A stretch of 64,000 nt of DNA from assembly GCF_900114475.1 (NCBI RefSeq), contig NZ_FOTE01000018.1, positions 1-64,000 of the forward strand, written 5' to 3'. The notes under the pieces are model-generated. The model worked only from the letters and a program-made list of their open reading frames with translations. It was not told the origin of the DNA and made no database searches. Made by a program: the position numbers and the translations under genes. Source of the DNA: Paenibacillus sp. 1_12 (GTDB taxonomy: Bacteria > Bacillota > Bacilli > Paenibacillales > NBRC-103111). Shown piece after piece: positions 51,650 to 62,300 of this stretch (positions are counted from its first letter, which is position 1; each line of letters begins with the position of its first letter).

Positions 51650-51695
51650 AAACAAGCTTAGAAGGCGCAGGTGCACTTTCTAGGCTTGTTTTTTA
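51650..51695 (+). terminator. terminator of the NHL/SLH gene
   Basis: AAACAAGC-TTAGAA pairs with TTCTA-GGCTTGTTT, with a small internal hairpin, followed by TTT. 17 bases past the stop. Confidence 0.85.
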
Positions 51696-51803
51696 GTTCA
51701 TCCTTTGTATTTAATATTTCTTTTTGGATTTAACGGGCATAGATCATTGGCATTTTAAAAAATTAATCTCGAACTGAGATTATACGACTAAGCTAATGGT
51801 ATC

Positions 51804-51863
51804 CGCAAAACAAAATACCCAATAATCTAAAACTGAAAATCCAGCTTTAAGATTAAAGGGTAT
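51804..51863 (-). terminator. possible terminator of the Lpl-type operon
   Basis: On the minus strand, ATACCC/GGGTAT and AATCT/AGATT arms enclose about 25 bases; TTTTGTTTTG follows. It lies 18 bases past the stop of the solute-binding gene. Confidence 0.5.
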
Positions 51864-51880
51864 AACGGTTCATTCCTCGA

Positions 51881-53398
51881 TTACTTCTTAATTTTGGTGT
51901 AAGCTTGCTCGTATTCTTTTATTAATTGATCTCCGCCCGCTTTACGCCACTTTTCCACCTCAGCCTGCCAGCCCGCGTCGTCAAGTCTGCCCATAATGTA
52001 TTTGGTCTGAGCATCCCAGATCATTTGGTCCAGCTCCTTGCCACGTTCACTATAAATCGCAGAATTCAGGGTTAATGCCGGGTTCGGCACGGAATATTGG
52101 GTGCCATCGCCTTCCATTTGATTCCCTTTCACCCCGATCGGAGAATCAATCTGCGGCAACACGTTCAAGGTCTCTAAGCTGATCAGGTTGTCGCGATATG
52201 GCTTGATTTCTTTGTTGAATAAGTTCAAGTCAGTGATTTCCGTATTTTTGCCGTCAGCCGATACTTTGTAGTGTGTGCCTTCAATACCACGACGCTGCAA
52301 AGTCGCCATCTTCGAATCGAGCAGTTGATCCAGAAACTTAAGGACGCGCTTCAATTCAGCCTCGGTCTTCACCGATGATTTCGGAATAACTATCACTCCG
52401 AAATTCCCCGGTTCTCCGGCCTGCTTGATGCCGTTCGGTCCTTCGAAGAAGGCCATATCGAACACGCCTTTGGGATTCACTTTGGCCATGCGGTCTTGGA
52501 AGCTTCGTCCATTGGTGGCTACTCCACCGAGCTTCATAGCTACCCGCTCGCTATCGATCGCTTTATCGTGCTCAGTTACGTCGTATACGGCGAAATCTTG
52601 GTTGATCAGTTTCTCTTCATATAGCTTCCTGAACAGCTTCATGGTATCTACATATGGCTTGGTCATAAATTCCGGCGTAAATTTGCCGTTTTCCGCCGCC
52701 CAACGGTTCGGTGCGCCTTGAGTAACAGCAATCCGAGTTAAAGGAGGCTGAGTTCCTTCATTATATCTCTTGTATAACTGGGTTCCGTACGTATCTGCCT
52801 TGTTATTGCCGTCCGGATCCTCGGTCGCGATGGCCTTCATCACATTGTACCAATCATCCAAAGTTTTCGGTATTTTCAGCCCTAGCTTGTCGAACCAGTC
52901 CTTTCGATAGACAATGGCTGCCCGACCAATTGGACGAAGAACGGGAACGCCGTAAATTTTACCTTCCACAGAAACGTTCTCAAAATATTGTTTATCCAGA
53001 CCTGCCAAATTTTTATAATCCTTAAGCATCGGTCCGATTTCCCAAAATAAACCAGATTGCATCGCGTTGATTGTCGTAGGAACGTAATTAAGTCTTGCCA
53101 GCTTGGGAAGTTCACTGGAGGCGATCATAACGTTAATCTTCTCGTCATAAGCCGCATTCGGAATCCATTGGATATCCAACTTTGTATTGGTGTATTTCTC
53201 CAGTGCTTGCTCAAATTCGTTGCCTTTCGATGGAATTTCTCCCACCTGCTGAAGCGCCATCGATAATTGCAATGGAGTATCATCCACTTTGGAAGCTGCC
53301 TTTGTTACATCTGTGCTTGCCGGTTTATCCAATCCGCATCCTGAAACTACACCGACCGCCATAATGACGGCGCTAGATAATGCAACCCATTTTTTCAT
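51881..53398 (-). CDS. extracellular solute-binding lipoprotein (LplA-type)
   Basis: 505 residues. Signal peptide with lipobox V-V-S-G-C; binding protein fold; the D-I-Q-W-I-P-N-A-A-Y-D and G-L-F-W-E-I segments are typical of the Lpl-type group. Last gene of the importer operon (permease-permease-broken binding protein-binding protein). The first intact binding protein lies downstream of a decayed one, so the operon has gained a second copy and kept one. It should bind an oligosaccharide; no ATPase gene is present, consistent with a shared MsmX-type ATPase. Confidence 0.92.
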   Translation of the reverse strand: MKKWVALSSAVIMAVGVVSGCGLDKPASTDVTKAASKVDDTPLQLSMALQQVGEIPSKGNEFEQALEKYTNTKLDIQWIPNAAYDEKINVMIASSELPKLARLNYVPTTINAMQSGLFWEIGPMLKDYKNLAGLDKQYFENVSVEGKIYGVPVLRPIGRAAIVYRKDWFDKLGLKIPKTLDDWYNVMKAIATEDPDGNNKADTYGTQLYKRYNEGTQPPLTRIAVTQGAPNRWAAENGKFTPEFMTKPYVDTMKLFRKLYEEKLINQDFAVYDVTEHDKAIDSERVAMKLGGVATNGRSFQDRMAKVNPKGVFDMAFFEGPNGIKQAGEPGNFGVIVIPKSSVKTEAELKRVLKFLDQLLDSKMATLQRRGIEGTHYKVSADGKNTEITDLNLFNKEIKPYRDNLISLETLNVLPQIDSPIGVKGNQMEGDGTQYSVPNPALTLNSAIYSERGKELDQMIWDAQTKYIMGRLDDAGWQAEVEKWRKAGGDQLIKEYEQAYTKIKK

Positions 53399-53425
53399 GT
53401 TTTCTTAATCCCCCTTATTTTTTCT

Positions 53426-53815
53426 TCACTTCTACAGCCTTTAAGATGAGGCGTGATTTCCAGAACAGGCCGAACTGTATCACACTGACGACTATCGGGA
53501 CATACCTCACCCGCAGCATCATAGGCATTCCGTTGACCGAGTTTGTGATGTTGACCTTATAGTCATAGGCGGCGTTGGGAATCCATTGGAATTCCAGCTC
53601 CGTGTTGTGTATGTCTCAATGGTGTTTTCCCCTTCATTGTCTTGTGAGGGGACACCTCCCACTTGAGTCGCAGCGATGGTGATAGTATACGCCCGAGTGT
53701 CTTGCACTGCTGACGGCTTTGCGCCTTCGCCTTCTGTTCCTTCACCACAGCCGCTGAGTAGGCTGGCCGTGAGAATGAATACGGATGCTCCGGCAATCCA
53801 TGTCTATGCTTTCAT
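53426..53815 (-). pseudogene. broken solute-binding lipoprotein, 5' remnant
   Basis: GGGAGG precedes ATG 53815. Codon 4 is a stop (M-K-A-stop), then T-W-I-A-G-A-S-V-F-I-L-T-A-S-L-L-S-G-C, a full lipobox signal peptide, and Y-T-I-T-I-A-A-T-Q-V-G-G-V-P-S. A frameshift then moves to E-L-E-F-Q-W-I-P-N-A-A-Y-D-Y-K-V-N-I, which matches D-I-Q-W-I-P-N-A-A-Y-D-E-K-I-N-V of the intact downstream gene, ending after about 130 codons of the expected ~500. The rest is deleted. Confidence 0.82.
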
Positions 53816-53885
53816 TTTATTAAGACCTCCCTAATTCGAATTAAAGTGATTTATTAAATGATAACGGACCTATTGTAAAGTCCAG

Positions 53886-54758
53886 TCATCCCTTAACCGA
53901 GCCTAACAGTACACCCTTTGCAAAATGCTTCTGCAAGAAAGGATAAATCAGCATAATCGGGATGGTCGCGAAGACGATGACCGCCATCCGGATCGTGAGC
54001 GGCTGAATGAGCTGTTCATCCGTACTCGTGTCGCCGATCCGGGTTTGCGCTAGGATGACGATCTCCCGCAATAGCACCTGTACGGGCCAACTTTTGTTGT
54101 CGTTGATGTACATGATTGCGTTGAAGAACGTGTTCCAATGGCCGACTGCGTAGAACAAACCAAAGGTCGCCAACGCCGGTGCAGACAGTGGAATTACGAC
54201 TCGAAGCAGCACACCCAGATCGTTACAGCCGTCGATTTTAGCTGAATCCTCCAGCCCGTCAGGAATTTGCTGGAAAAAGTTTTTTAAGACGATTAAGTTG
54301 AAACCGCTGATGGCCACTGGCAGCATCAATGACCATAACGTATTGGTCAATCCCAAGCCTTTAACTACGAAGTAGGTCGGGATCAGCCCGCCATTGAACA
54401 GCATCGTAAACAATACGCCCAATATGATGACATTCCGGCCGCGAAATGTTGGTCGTGAAAGCGGATAAGCCAGCAATGAGGTAAATACCAAATTGATTAG
54501 AGTCCCAAGGACTGTGATATAGACGGAAATTCCTAAGCTGCGTAAGAGTGTATTGGTGGAGAAGATGTATGTGTACGCCGTCAGAGAAAATTTAGTGGGA
54601 AACAGGATAATGCCCCCCTTGGCCACCTCATGCGGATCGGTGAACGAAACCGCCAATATGTAGATAAACGGAAGTACAGTAACTAACCCGACCAGCAACA
54701 ATATCGTATAATTGATTCCGTCAAAAAGTTTGTTCCCCAGTGTCCTGTCTTGAACCAT
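53886..54758 (-). CDS. carbohydrate ABC transporter permease (LplC/CUT1 type)
   Basis: 290 residues, six membrane helices. The cytoplasmic loop E-D-S-A-K-I-D-G-C-N-D-L-G is the EAA motif that contacts the ATPase. SD AAGGGGGCG precedes the ATG. Second permease of the operon, 40 bases after the first. Confidence 0.94.
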   Translation of the reverse strand: MVQDRTLGNKLFDGINYTILLLVGLVTVLPFIYILAVSFTDPHEVAKGGIILFPTKFSLTAYTYIFSTNTLLRSLGISVYITVLGTLINLVFTSLLAYPLSRPTFRGRNVIILGVLFTMLFNGGLIPTYFVVKGLGLTNTLWSLMLPVAISGFNLIVLKNFFQQIPDGLEDSAKIDGCNDLGVLLRVVIPLSAPALATFGLFYAVGHWNTFFNAIMYINDNKSWPVQVLLREIVILAQTRIGDTSTDEQLIQPLTIRMAVIVFATIPIMLIYPFLQKHFAKGVLLGSVKG

Positions 54759-54797
54759 GGATGGTCGCCCCCTTACCTATAGTTTTGAATGGTAACA

Positions 54798-55757
54798 TTA
54801 GTAAACGCCTTCTTCCCCGAACCTTTTAGCCATCCAGTTGGCCGTTAACACTAATACTAAACCGACGACCGATTTGAACATCCCGACGGTGGCGCTATAG
54901 CTATACTGGCCTTGCGACAGTCCTTTTAAGAACACATAAGTGTCGAAGACTTCCCCGACTTCACGGTTGGTCGGAGTCAGCATTAGGAAGATGTGCTCGA
55001 AGCCGCTGTCCAGGAACGTTCCAAGTCGCAGGATAAGAAGGATAATAATGGTGCTTCGGATAGCCGGAAGCGTAATATGCCAAAGCTGTCTCCAACGATT
55101 GGCTCCGTCCATGCGGGCCGCCTCATATAATTGAAGATCCACTCCCGATAAAGCGGCAAGGAAGATAATCGTCCCCCAACCGACTTCTTTCCATATGGAT
55201 TGCGTGACAATCATCGTTCGGAACCAATCGGCTTCCAGTAAGAAGGCAATTTTCTTGCCGGTCAGCGCGTAAATCAGCTCATTCAATACGCCTCCTTCCG
55301 TGGTTAACAACAAATAGAAAATCCCGACGACGACAACCCAGGATACGAAGTGGGGAATGTACACCAGTGTCTGAACGAATCGTTTGAATCTTTCTCTTCG
55401 CACCTCATTCATCATCAGCGCCAAAACAATAGGCATTGGAAAGAAAAATACCATGTTGTAAACAGCAAGTAACACCGTGTTTCGGAACAGCTCCCAGAAA
55501 ATCGGCTCGCCGAAAAATCGCTCAAAATGCTTCAACCCGACAAAAGGGCTGTTAATGATGCCGATATGTGGTTTAAAGTCTTGAAATGCGATGACCAAAC
55601 CATACATGGGCACATACCTGAAAATCAGGAAGTACAAAATTCCAGGGAGAGCCATAATGTACAACCATTTGTCGCGAACCATTTCGCGCATAAACATATT
55701 TTTGACTTGTAACTTTCTTGCAGGTATTGCGGTTGATAGATCTGCTTTTGCTGACAT
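54798..55757 (-). CDS. carbohydrate ABC transporter permease (LplB/CUT1 type)
   Basis: 319 residues, six membrane helices; EAA motif E-A-A-R-M-D-G-A-N-R-W-R-Q-L-W. SD GGAAGGGG precedes the ATG. First gene of the operon. Three direct repeats lie 80-171 bases upstream, in its promoter region; the membrane AraC regulator encoded upstream on the same strand is the probable controller. Confidence 0.94.
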   Translation of the reverse strand: MSAKADLSTAIPARKLQVKNMFMREMVRDKWLYIMALPGILYFLIFRYVPMYGLVIAFQDFKPHIGIINSPFVGLKHFERFFGEPIFWELFRNTVLLAVYNMVFFFPMPIVLALMMNEVRRERFKRFVQTLVYIPHFVSWVVVVGIFYLLLTTEGGVLNELIYALTGKKIAFLLEADWFRTMIVTQSIWKEVGWGTIIFLAALSGVDLQLYEAARMDGANRWRQLWHITLPAIRSTIIILLILRLGTFLDSGFEHIFLMLTPTNREVGEVFDTYVFLKGLSQGQYSYSATVGMFKSVVGLVLVLTANWMAKRFGEEGVY

Positions 55758-55836
55758 GTAACGTCCCCTTCCAAACGACTATGAATGACCTATACTGGCT
55801 CATGCTCCGATTATGCATCAGCCTCCCAGAACAATA

Positions 55837-55928
55837 AATAGTCTGTTTTTGACAACTCGCCAAACCTAGATCTACGGCCTTTTCGGAGGGGAAATAGACT
55901 GGTTTTGACTTGCATAGTCCGTTTTTGA
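55837..55928 (-). promoter_or_regulatory. three direct repeats upstream of the importer operon (candidate AraC operators)
   Basis: AATAGTCTGTTTTTGA (55837), AATAGACTGGTTTTGA (55893) and CATAGTCCGTTTTTGA (55913) agree at 12-14 of 16 positions. The latter two are 20 bases apart, about two helical turns, as AraC-type dimers require. Confidence 0.6.
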
Positions 55929-55956
55929 TTAGGGTTCTCAGCCCTTGAGCAGTAAG

Positions 55957-55988
55957 GAAAAACCCGACGGGATTTACCGTCGGGCTGG
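55957..55988 (-). terminator. terminator of the membrane AraC regulator
   Basis: On the minus strand, CCCGACGG / CCGTCGGG around TAAATC, followed by TTTTTCC, 19 bases past the gene's stop. Confidence 0.88.
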
Positions 55989-56006
55989 GTTCTTTGCGTG
56001 CTATGC

Positions 56007-58319
56007 TCAATTCTTAACATGGGTATGCAGCTCCCGATATTGACCGGGGGTCATGCTGGTGACTTTACGGAACGTTCGGATAAAGGCTGTGCTGTTCGTA
56101 TAATTGACCTTCTCCGCAATCTCGGAGATTTTCAAGGTGGAGTGCTGCAGCCAATGCTTGGCGACATTCATCCGATACTCCGCCAAATAATCGATAAAGT
56201 TGATGCCCAGCTCTTTTTTGAATACGCGGCTCAAGTAAGCCGGATGGAAACTCAAGCTTTCCGCGCAGGATTCCAGAGATATATTTTGATTATACAGCTC
56301 ATGGACGAGCCTCATCATTTGATTCGCGATACTGACATATTGGGTTTCTGCTTGCTTGGTCAAATAGGATATCACCGGATCAAACAGACATTCACAGAAC
56401 CATTGCGTAATTTCGTCTAACGCGTTCAGCTTTTGAAAATAATCGATCGTTGCTTGTTCGCCAAGAACCTTACGTATGGGAATACCCAGCTCTTGAAGCA
56501 GTTGATAGACTCGGGAAATCAATTGCAGCATCAAAGGCGAAAACTCGTGGGAGTATGCCTCTTTCTCGATCACAGCTGCCATGTATTCCCGGAAGACTAG
56601 ATGGACGCACTCTTGGTCGGCCAGCTTAAGAGCCCCTACCAATTGGTCCTCTAAAATCTTCAGCTGAGAATATACTGCCGACTTATTGCCTTGCGTCGAG
56701 TCGATATCCTCGAAGTGCAAAATCAGCTCTTGCCCGAGACTGATTCTTCGACGCAGCGCCTCCAAGCATTCATTATATGCGCGCACCGCCTCCTTGAGCC
56801 GATCGAAAGGACGGCTGATACCGATACTGATTTTAACCTGCAGGTACTGCTGAATACTCTCTTTCAACATTTGTGCCGTATCATGCGACTGCTGCTTCAG
56901 CAGCAACGGGTCGTCTTCTTCACAAGCCAACAGAGACACTTGCGACTGATCAATCAGGATCGGACTAAATCGATTCGCCTGCGGCAACAATTCACAGACA
57001 ATGTTATTGATGGCGAAGAGAAGCAGCTCTCTATCGTGTTCCCGGTATTTGGTGAATTGTATCGTATCGATTTGTACGGTGAGGACTACGAGCTTATTCC
57101 ACTGTGTCGGAAAATCGTAAATCTTCGTTCGGTACAAGAAATCGCTTTCCGAGATCAATCCGCTAAACAGCTTCAACACGAAAAACTCTTTCAGATGATC
57201 GTATTGACCGGCGATTTGCTGCTGCAGTTGCTTCCCCGTGCTGGATAATGTGCGGAACCGTTCTTCGATAATACACAATTCATCCGATCCCGATGACTCC
57301 GGCTGTTCCGATGCCCCAACCTCCTTGGAATATTCGAACAACCGACGGATCGGCGTATACATGCGTCGGCTCCCTAACCAAGCAAACAGGAATACCATGA
57401 AGAAGATGACTATGCAAAGGGCTAGTGTAATACCCCCGATTTTACGCGATTTCGTCGTGATTTCCTCAAGTGAAACGACCGAAACATAAATCCAGCTGTT
57501 ATAGTTCGATACCCGGTAATTGACCAATACTGGAGTGCCGTTCAAAATCTCATTGACAAAACCGACTTCCGCGTTCGATTCTTTTACTTTATTAACGATA
57601 TCCGTATTGATTTTGGAGTAATTGCCTTTTGTTACGGATAGAAAGTCGTTGCCGTCGCGATCCAAAATATATTTTTCACCCAAACGATTATTCTGAGTAA
57701 GCAGCTCCTTGAATTCATTCATTGCAATATCAATAATTAGCAATTCGCGTGGAGTGTTCGGGCTGGGAATGGCCGGAATTTTGCATACCAGACTGATGGA
57801 ATTCACCACATTCGTCTCCGACAGGGCATCCCCTTCGCCTCCTGAAGACAGATTTACATATTTGCGGTATACCCAGAACATGTTATTGGGATGTTTCGTA
57901 TATTCCATAATTTGCTGCCGATACGGATAAGTGCTAAAGCTGCGTGATATACTGAAATTGACAATCCAATCATCGTACAGGTTGATCAGCGATGCATCAG
58001 TTACGCGGGCAAACGTCTGCAGGGTGTATAAACCTTTGGATAAGTCCCGAATTCTAGGGAAATCGTAAGGATCCAGCGGCTGAATGGCCGAATTGATTAC
58101 GATCGGTGAATTCATGTATTGTATCGCCGAAAGCTCAAGAGTCTTCAGTACCTGCTCTACGCGAATTTGAGTTTGCTGCAAGATCTGGGCATTGCTTTGA
58201 TTGGCGTTATCTTCTATATCCCCGGAAGCCATATAGTAAGAGGTTGCCCCGATGATCAACACCGGAATGGCTCCCAATACAATGCCGAATACAATTAACC
58301 GCAACAGAAACTTAGGCAT
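56007..58319 (-). CDS. membrane-bound AraC-type regulator with extracellular sensor domain
   Basis: About 770 residues. Membrane helices near 6-28 and 290-312 flank an extracellular Cache-like sensor (~30-290). A helical linker follows, and the last ~100 residues are an AraC HTH (Y-N-Q-N-I-S-L-E-S-C-A-E-S-L-S-F-H-P and K-I-S-E-I-A-E-K-V-N-Y-T). It is the same design as the protein at 9249. ATG 58319 is preceded by AAAGGGAGCGGG; an upstream in-frame ATG gives 13 more residues without a better site. It sits immediately upstream of the LplB operon on the same strand, separated by its own terminator. Confidence 0.92.
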   Translation of the reverse strand: MPKFLLRLIVFGIVLGAIPVLIIGATSYYMASGDIEDNANQSNAQILQQTQIRVEQVLKTLELSAIQYMNSPIVINSAIQPLDPYDFPRIRDLSKGLYTLQTFARVTDASLINLYDDWIVNFSISRSFSTYPYRQQIMEYTKHPNNMFWVYRKYVNLSSGGEGDALSETNVVNSISLVCKIPAIPSPNTPRELLIIDIAMNEFKELLTQNNRLGEKYILDRDGNDFLSVTKGNYSKINTDIVNKVKESNAEVGFVNEILNGTPVLVNYRVSNYNSWIYVSVVSLEEITTKSRKIGGITLALCIVIFFMVFLFAWLGSRRMYTPIRRLFEYSKEVGASEQPESSGSDELCIIEERFRTLSSTGKQLQQQIAGQYDHLKEFFVLKLFSGLISESDFLYRTKIYDFPTQWNKLVVLTVQIDTIQFTKYREHDRELLLFAINNIVCELLPQANRFSPILIDQSQVSLLACEEDDPLLLKQQSHDTAQMLKESIQQYLQVKISIGISRPFDRLKEAVRAYNECLEALRRRISLGQELILHFEDIDSTQGNKSAVYSQLKILEDQLVGALKLADQECVHLVFREYMAAVIEKEAYSHEFSPLMLQLISRVYQLLQELGIPIRKVLGEQATIDYFQKLNALDEITQWFCECLFDPVISYLTKQAETQYVSIANQMMRLVHELYNQNISLESCAESLSFHPAYLSRVFKKELGINFIDYLAEYRMNVAKHWLQHSTLKISEIAEKVNYTNSTAFIRTFRKVTSMTPGQYRELHTHVKN

Positions 58320-58519
58320 AGTCCCGCTCCCTTTCTTTAACCTGAAATGAATTGCCATGGGTTGACAATCTAAAATAAATCTTATAAACGATTTCTTTAT
58401 GAATGGTATCTACATTGTAGAGGTACATGTCATTACAATCGATACCCATTATTTAACTCCTTTAGTAAAAATAGCTCCCCACAATGTGTAGGACTACTAA
58501 AAAAGTCCGCCTTAGAGTT

Positions 58520-58567
58520 AAAAGGTACAGTTTCTCAAATTTTTGAGGAAACTGTGCCTTTTTTTGA
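58520..58567. terminator. hairpin in the 424-base gap before the SLH gene
   Basis: AAAGGTACAGTTTC pairs with GAAACTGTGCCTTT around TCAAATTTTTGAG, followed by TTTTT on the plus strand. No plus-strand gene ends here, so this is either an attenuator of the downstream SLH gene or a terminator left from a lost gene. The rest of 58320-58743 shows no ORF. Confidence 0.65.
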
Positions 58568-58743
58568 TTTATCTAAGGATGCAGCATAACATGCTACTTT
58601 TCGGTCAAAACAGCATCACATACACAGGGAGCACTTTCTTTTAAAAAACAAATAATACCTAAAAACAAAATTTTTGGAAGGAATTCATTAACCTCAATTG
58701 AATCTATAAGTAGGTAGTATATATTGGAGGGAGTCCACATTTA

Positions 58744-59295
58744 ATGAAAAAATTATCAATGTCGATGCTGATCTTTTTGATCTTAGCATGGACCTTATTT
58801 CCAGGGATTGCGCCGATTGCTAAGGCGGCTGTGGATACAAAGCAGCATTGGGCGGAGCCAATCATCGATCGATGGACAAGCGAGGGATTGATTAAAGGCT
58901 ATGAAGATGGGACATTTCAGCCGGATCATTCGATTACACGTGCCGAGATCGCTGCGCTCATTAATCGTAAGTTTAAACTTACATCCACGAGGGAAATGAT
59001 ACCTTTCCCGGACCTAGCGAATAACGAATGGCAGTTTGAGTCACTAGGTACGGCGGCAGAGGTCGGTTATATCAGCGGTTATGAAGATGGGACAATTCGG
59101 CCCAACGAGGCGGTAACCCGGCAACAATTAGCCGTCATTATAGCGAATCTCTTAAGATTGGAAACGATGGAAGATGTTTCATTTATAGACAGTGATGAAT
59201 TTCCCAAATGGAGTAAGAAAGAGATCGCTGCAGTAGTAGCACACGGTATAATGGATGGTTACAGTGACTTAACCTTTGCCCGACTCGAGCAGTAA
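58744..59295 (+). CDS. SLH-domain surface protein, 5' part of a frameshifted gene
   Basis: 183 residues ending at TAA 59293. Signal peptide ~1-28 (A-P-I-A-K-A-A), then SLH domains at ~32-76 (H-W-A-E-P-I-I-D-R-W), ~90-140 (G-Y-I-S-G-Y-E-D-G-T-I-R-P-N-E), and a truncated third ending G-Y-S-D-L-T-F-A-R-L-E-Q. In another frame the text continues R-A-V-T-R-A-E-A, the expected end of SLH 3, so one base was lost near CCC 59279-59281 and the original gene was one of about 1650 residues. SD TTGGAGGGAG precedes the ATG. Confidence 0.85.
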   Translation: MKKLSMSMLIFLILAWTLFPGIAPIAKAAVDTKQHWAEPIIDRWTSEGLIKGYEDGTFQPDHSITRAEIAALINRKFKLTSTREMIPFPDLANNEWQFESLGTAAEVGYISGYEDGTIRPNEAVTRQQLAVIIANLLRLETMEDVSFIDSDEFPKWSKKEIAAVVAHGIMDGYSDLTFARLEQ

Positions 59296-59309
59296 CTCGT
59301 GCAGAAGCT

Positions 59310-62300
59310 GTGGTGGTCCTTGATCGTTCAAACCAAGTAAAACAGAAGATAGGCCCGTTAGTATACTCGTCTACCGGTGTATTTGGTTCGGAGAAAGGCA
59401 ACGAAACTTGGAACCGGGATGTTATAGTGAACGTACAAGGTGTTACACTTCGAAACATGACTATCTATGGGAATTTACTATTGGGAGAAGGAATAGGGGA
59501 AGGAAATGTGACGCTTCAGAACGTAAAAGTACTCGGAGCTACCACGGTCAATGGCGGAGGATCGAATAGTATTCATTTTGAAAGTAGTACGATAACTACC
59601 CTAATAATTAAAAAAGCAAATGGTGAAGTTCGAATTGTAGCCAAGGGTACTACTTCGGTGCAAGAGGTGGAAGTACACTCTGCCGTTAAACTTGAAGAAG
59701 AACAAATTAATGGAGTTGGATTTACGAGAGTTGTGCTGCTGGCAGACTTGGCAGAAGGGACAGAGGTAGAACTCATTGGTGATTTTCAAGAAGTCCAGGT
59801 TAATTCGAAAAATACTAAAGTGCAAATTATCCAAGGTACCATATATAAGATGTATGTCACCGAAGGAGCAACGGGCAGCTTGATCTACTTAGGTCAACAA
59901 GTTAACGTCAAGGACCTTGTTCTAGATGCAGTCGCTCAGGTTTCAGGACAAGGAACCATAGAGAAAGCAACAGTAAATGGGAGAGCAGGAGCTACGACCT
60001 TCGAAAAGAAGCCGTCTACACTCAATGACCAAACAATAACAACGACGACTTTCGGCGGCGGTGGTGGAGGAGGAGGTAGTAGTGGAAGTAGCGGTAGTAA
60101 TGTAAATAACGGAAGTAACGGAAGTAATGGAGGTAATGGAGTTAATGGTAGTAGCGGTAGCGGCGATGGAGTTACGCAGCCCCAAACGCAACCGGATGAC
60201 CTAACCTTTCAAGCGGCGGTTATTGGCCACAATAAATTGGGGATTACGTTCTCGAAATCCGTAATTCCCTCCTCTGTGAGTATAACATTAAAAAATTCAA
60301 GTATCGAAGTCGATCGGGTGGATTACTCAGGAGATAATAGAAATGCGACATTGATTTTAAAAGCACCCTTAACCGAGGGCAGTTATACCATTGTGGTTCA
60401 GCAAAAGTTAACTGATAGTGTTCGCACGATAGAGCAAAACATCATGGTTGAGAATGAGAGGGTTACTTTTTCCTACCTGTATGACTCTGTCATTTGGAAT
60501 GCTTCGTCTCCAGCATACATTAAAGTGAAATATAAGCTCATGAATCAGTATGGGGAAGATGTAACCGCCGGATACAGTCGCCAGATTAAGTTTTCATTTT
60601 ACCCTGATATTACTACCTCTGACCACCCGGCTGCAGATAATGGATCGGAGACACTACAATATCATCGGCCACTGAATGAGAATGAAAAATTATTTATATA
60701 CGCTTTCCTTGGAACTACAAATCAGCTAAAAAAGGAAATGGTTGTATCTAGGGAAGGAATTTCATTGACCTCCCCGGGAATTACTTTCGTGACTCCTTCG
60801 TTTGAGGTTAAAGGCTTGTATCATCCGACAAATAAAGTATTGACAGTTATTTCCAGCTTCCAGGAGTATTCCATTTTATTTCGATGGAAAGGAGAAACGG
60901 CACTCCTCTCCGAAAATTTTTATACTAATATTAATCACTCTAATGTATTAAATGTAAGAACAAATACGAAAGGTCCTGAATTCGGTACGCTGACGATTGG
61001 CAATGAGAACTGGTCCTCTTTAACCTTAACCAGAGGAAATTCTCCTTATCCCGGTGATGTCATAATTTACTTGGTTGACAAGAGTTCGGGCGTGTCAATG
61101 AAGATCGTTGTAACCGTCTTTCCTATTGGACCACAACAATCAACAGCTGAAGCATTTTTTATTATAGGTAATCAGTTGATTACAAAATACACGATACCTG
61201 GTTATTTTTCTGATGCGAGCTGGACGCTTAACGGCAGCGTTTCTCAAGCAGTCTACCAAGCACAATACTCCTACTCTCAGCAGGACATTGCCGTATTTGC
61301 CATTCAGGGCGGCACAGTTCCTTCTGGTTTGTACACGGCGACTCTTCCGGGTAGCTCTTCTGTGTACAAAACATTCATGGTTGGAACGACCACAGTGAAC
61401 GGTGCTGTGTACGGCAAAGTGTATTATAACGGTGGTAGTGAAGTGACAACGGTAATTAATGAATCGTACCTGGATCCGAATGCGCCGCTCCCGAGTGCAC
61501 CGCTAGCCGTAAATGATATCATTCGTGTTTTCTATGGGAACAAGCTTTTGTTAAAAGCGACTTGGAATGGAGCTGCTTGGTCATTAAATGAAATGAAGCC
61601 GATCAATGCCCCCTCAAATGTGACGGCATCCGCTAAATCGAAACAACAAGTTCGCGTTAGCTGGGCACCAGTCGAGAGTGCGGATTATTACAAAATTTAT
61701 ACAAGCTCAACAGAAACGGGTGAATATAAACCACTTCTGGATGCTCAAGGGAGTGTGATCAAGACCAAGGAAACTACAATTCTTGATGACACCCTGCAGC
61801 CTAACACAAAAAGATATTATTTGATCAAGGCTGCTTTTGGCGGAACAAATTGGGAGGTAGAATCCAATGCTAGTGCAGCGGTAGCGGCAACGACTTACTA
61901 TAACGAGCATATCCAGCTTGACTTTCTCGTTACAGATTCGGTGCAGCATCCGATCGAACCTATTCTATATTTGACGGATAAGGAGAATTTAAAGCTGTAC
62001 GCGGTAAACTATGAAACCGGTAGTATTAACTCTGTATCCTTAGCTTTGCCACCAGAAAGCGTTACCTTCGCTGATGGGAAGATCTATGTTTCTTTATTGA
62101 AGGGCGCGCATTCTTATTATTGGGGGGATGAAGAACAAAGTGGGGCCGTGGCAATTGTTGATTCGACCGACCTATCGCTCTCCAGAACATTTGACGTCAA
62201 TATCGATCCATATGATATAGCAGTAGACAGGTCCGGGTATATTTATATTGCTTCAGGTTCTGGGCAGTGGACGAGTATGAAATCATACAGTCCAACTGTA

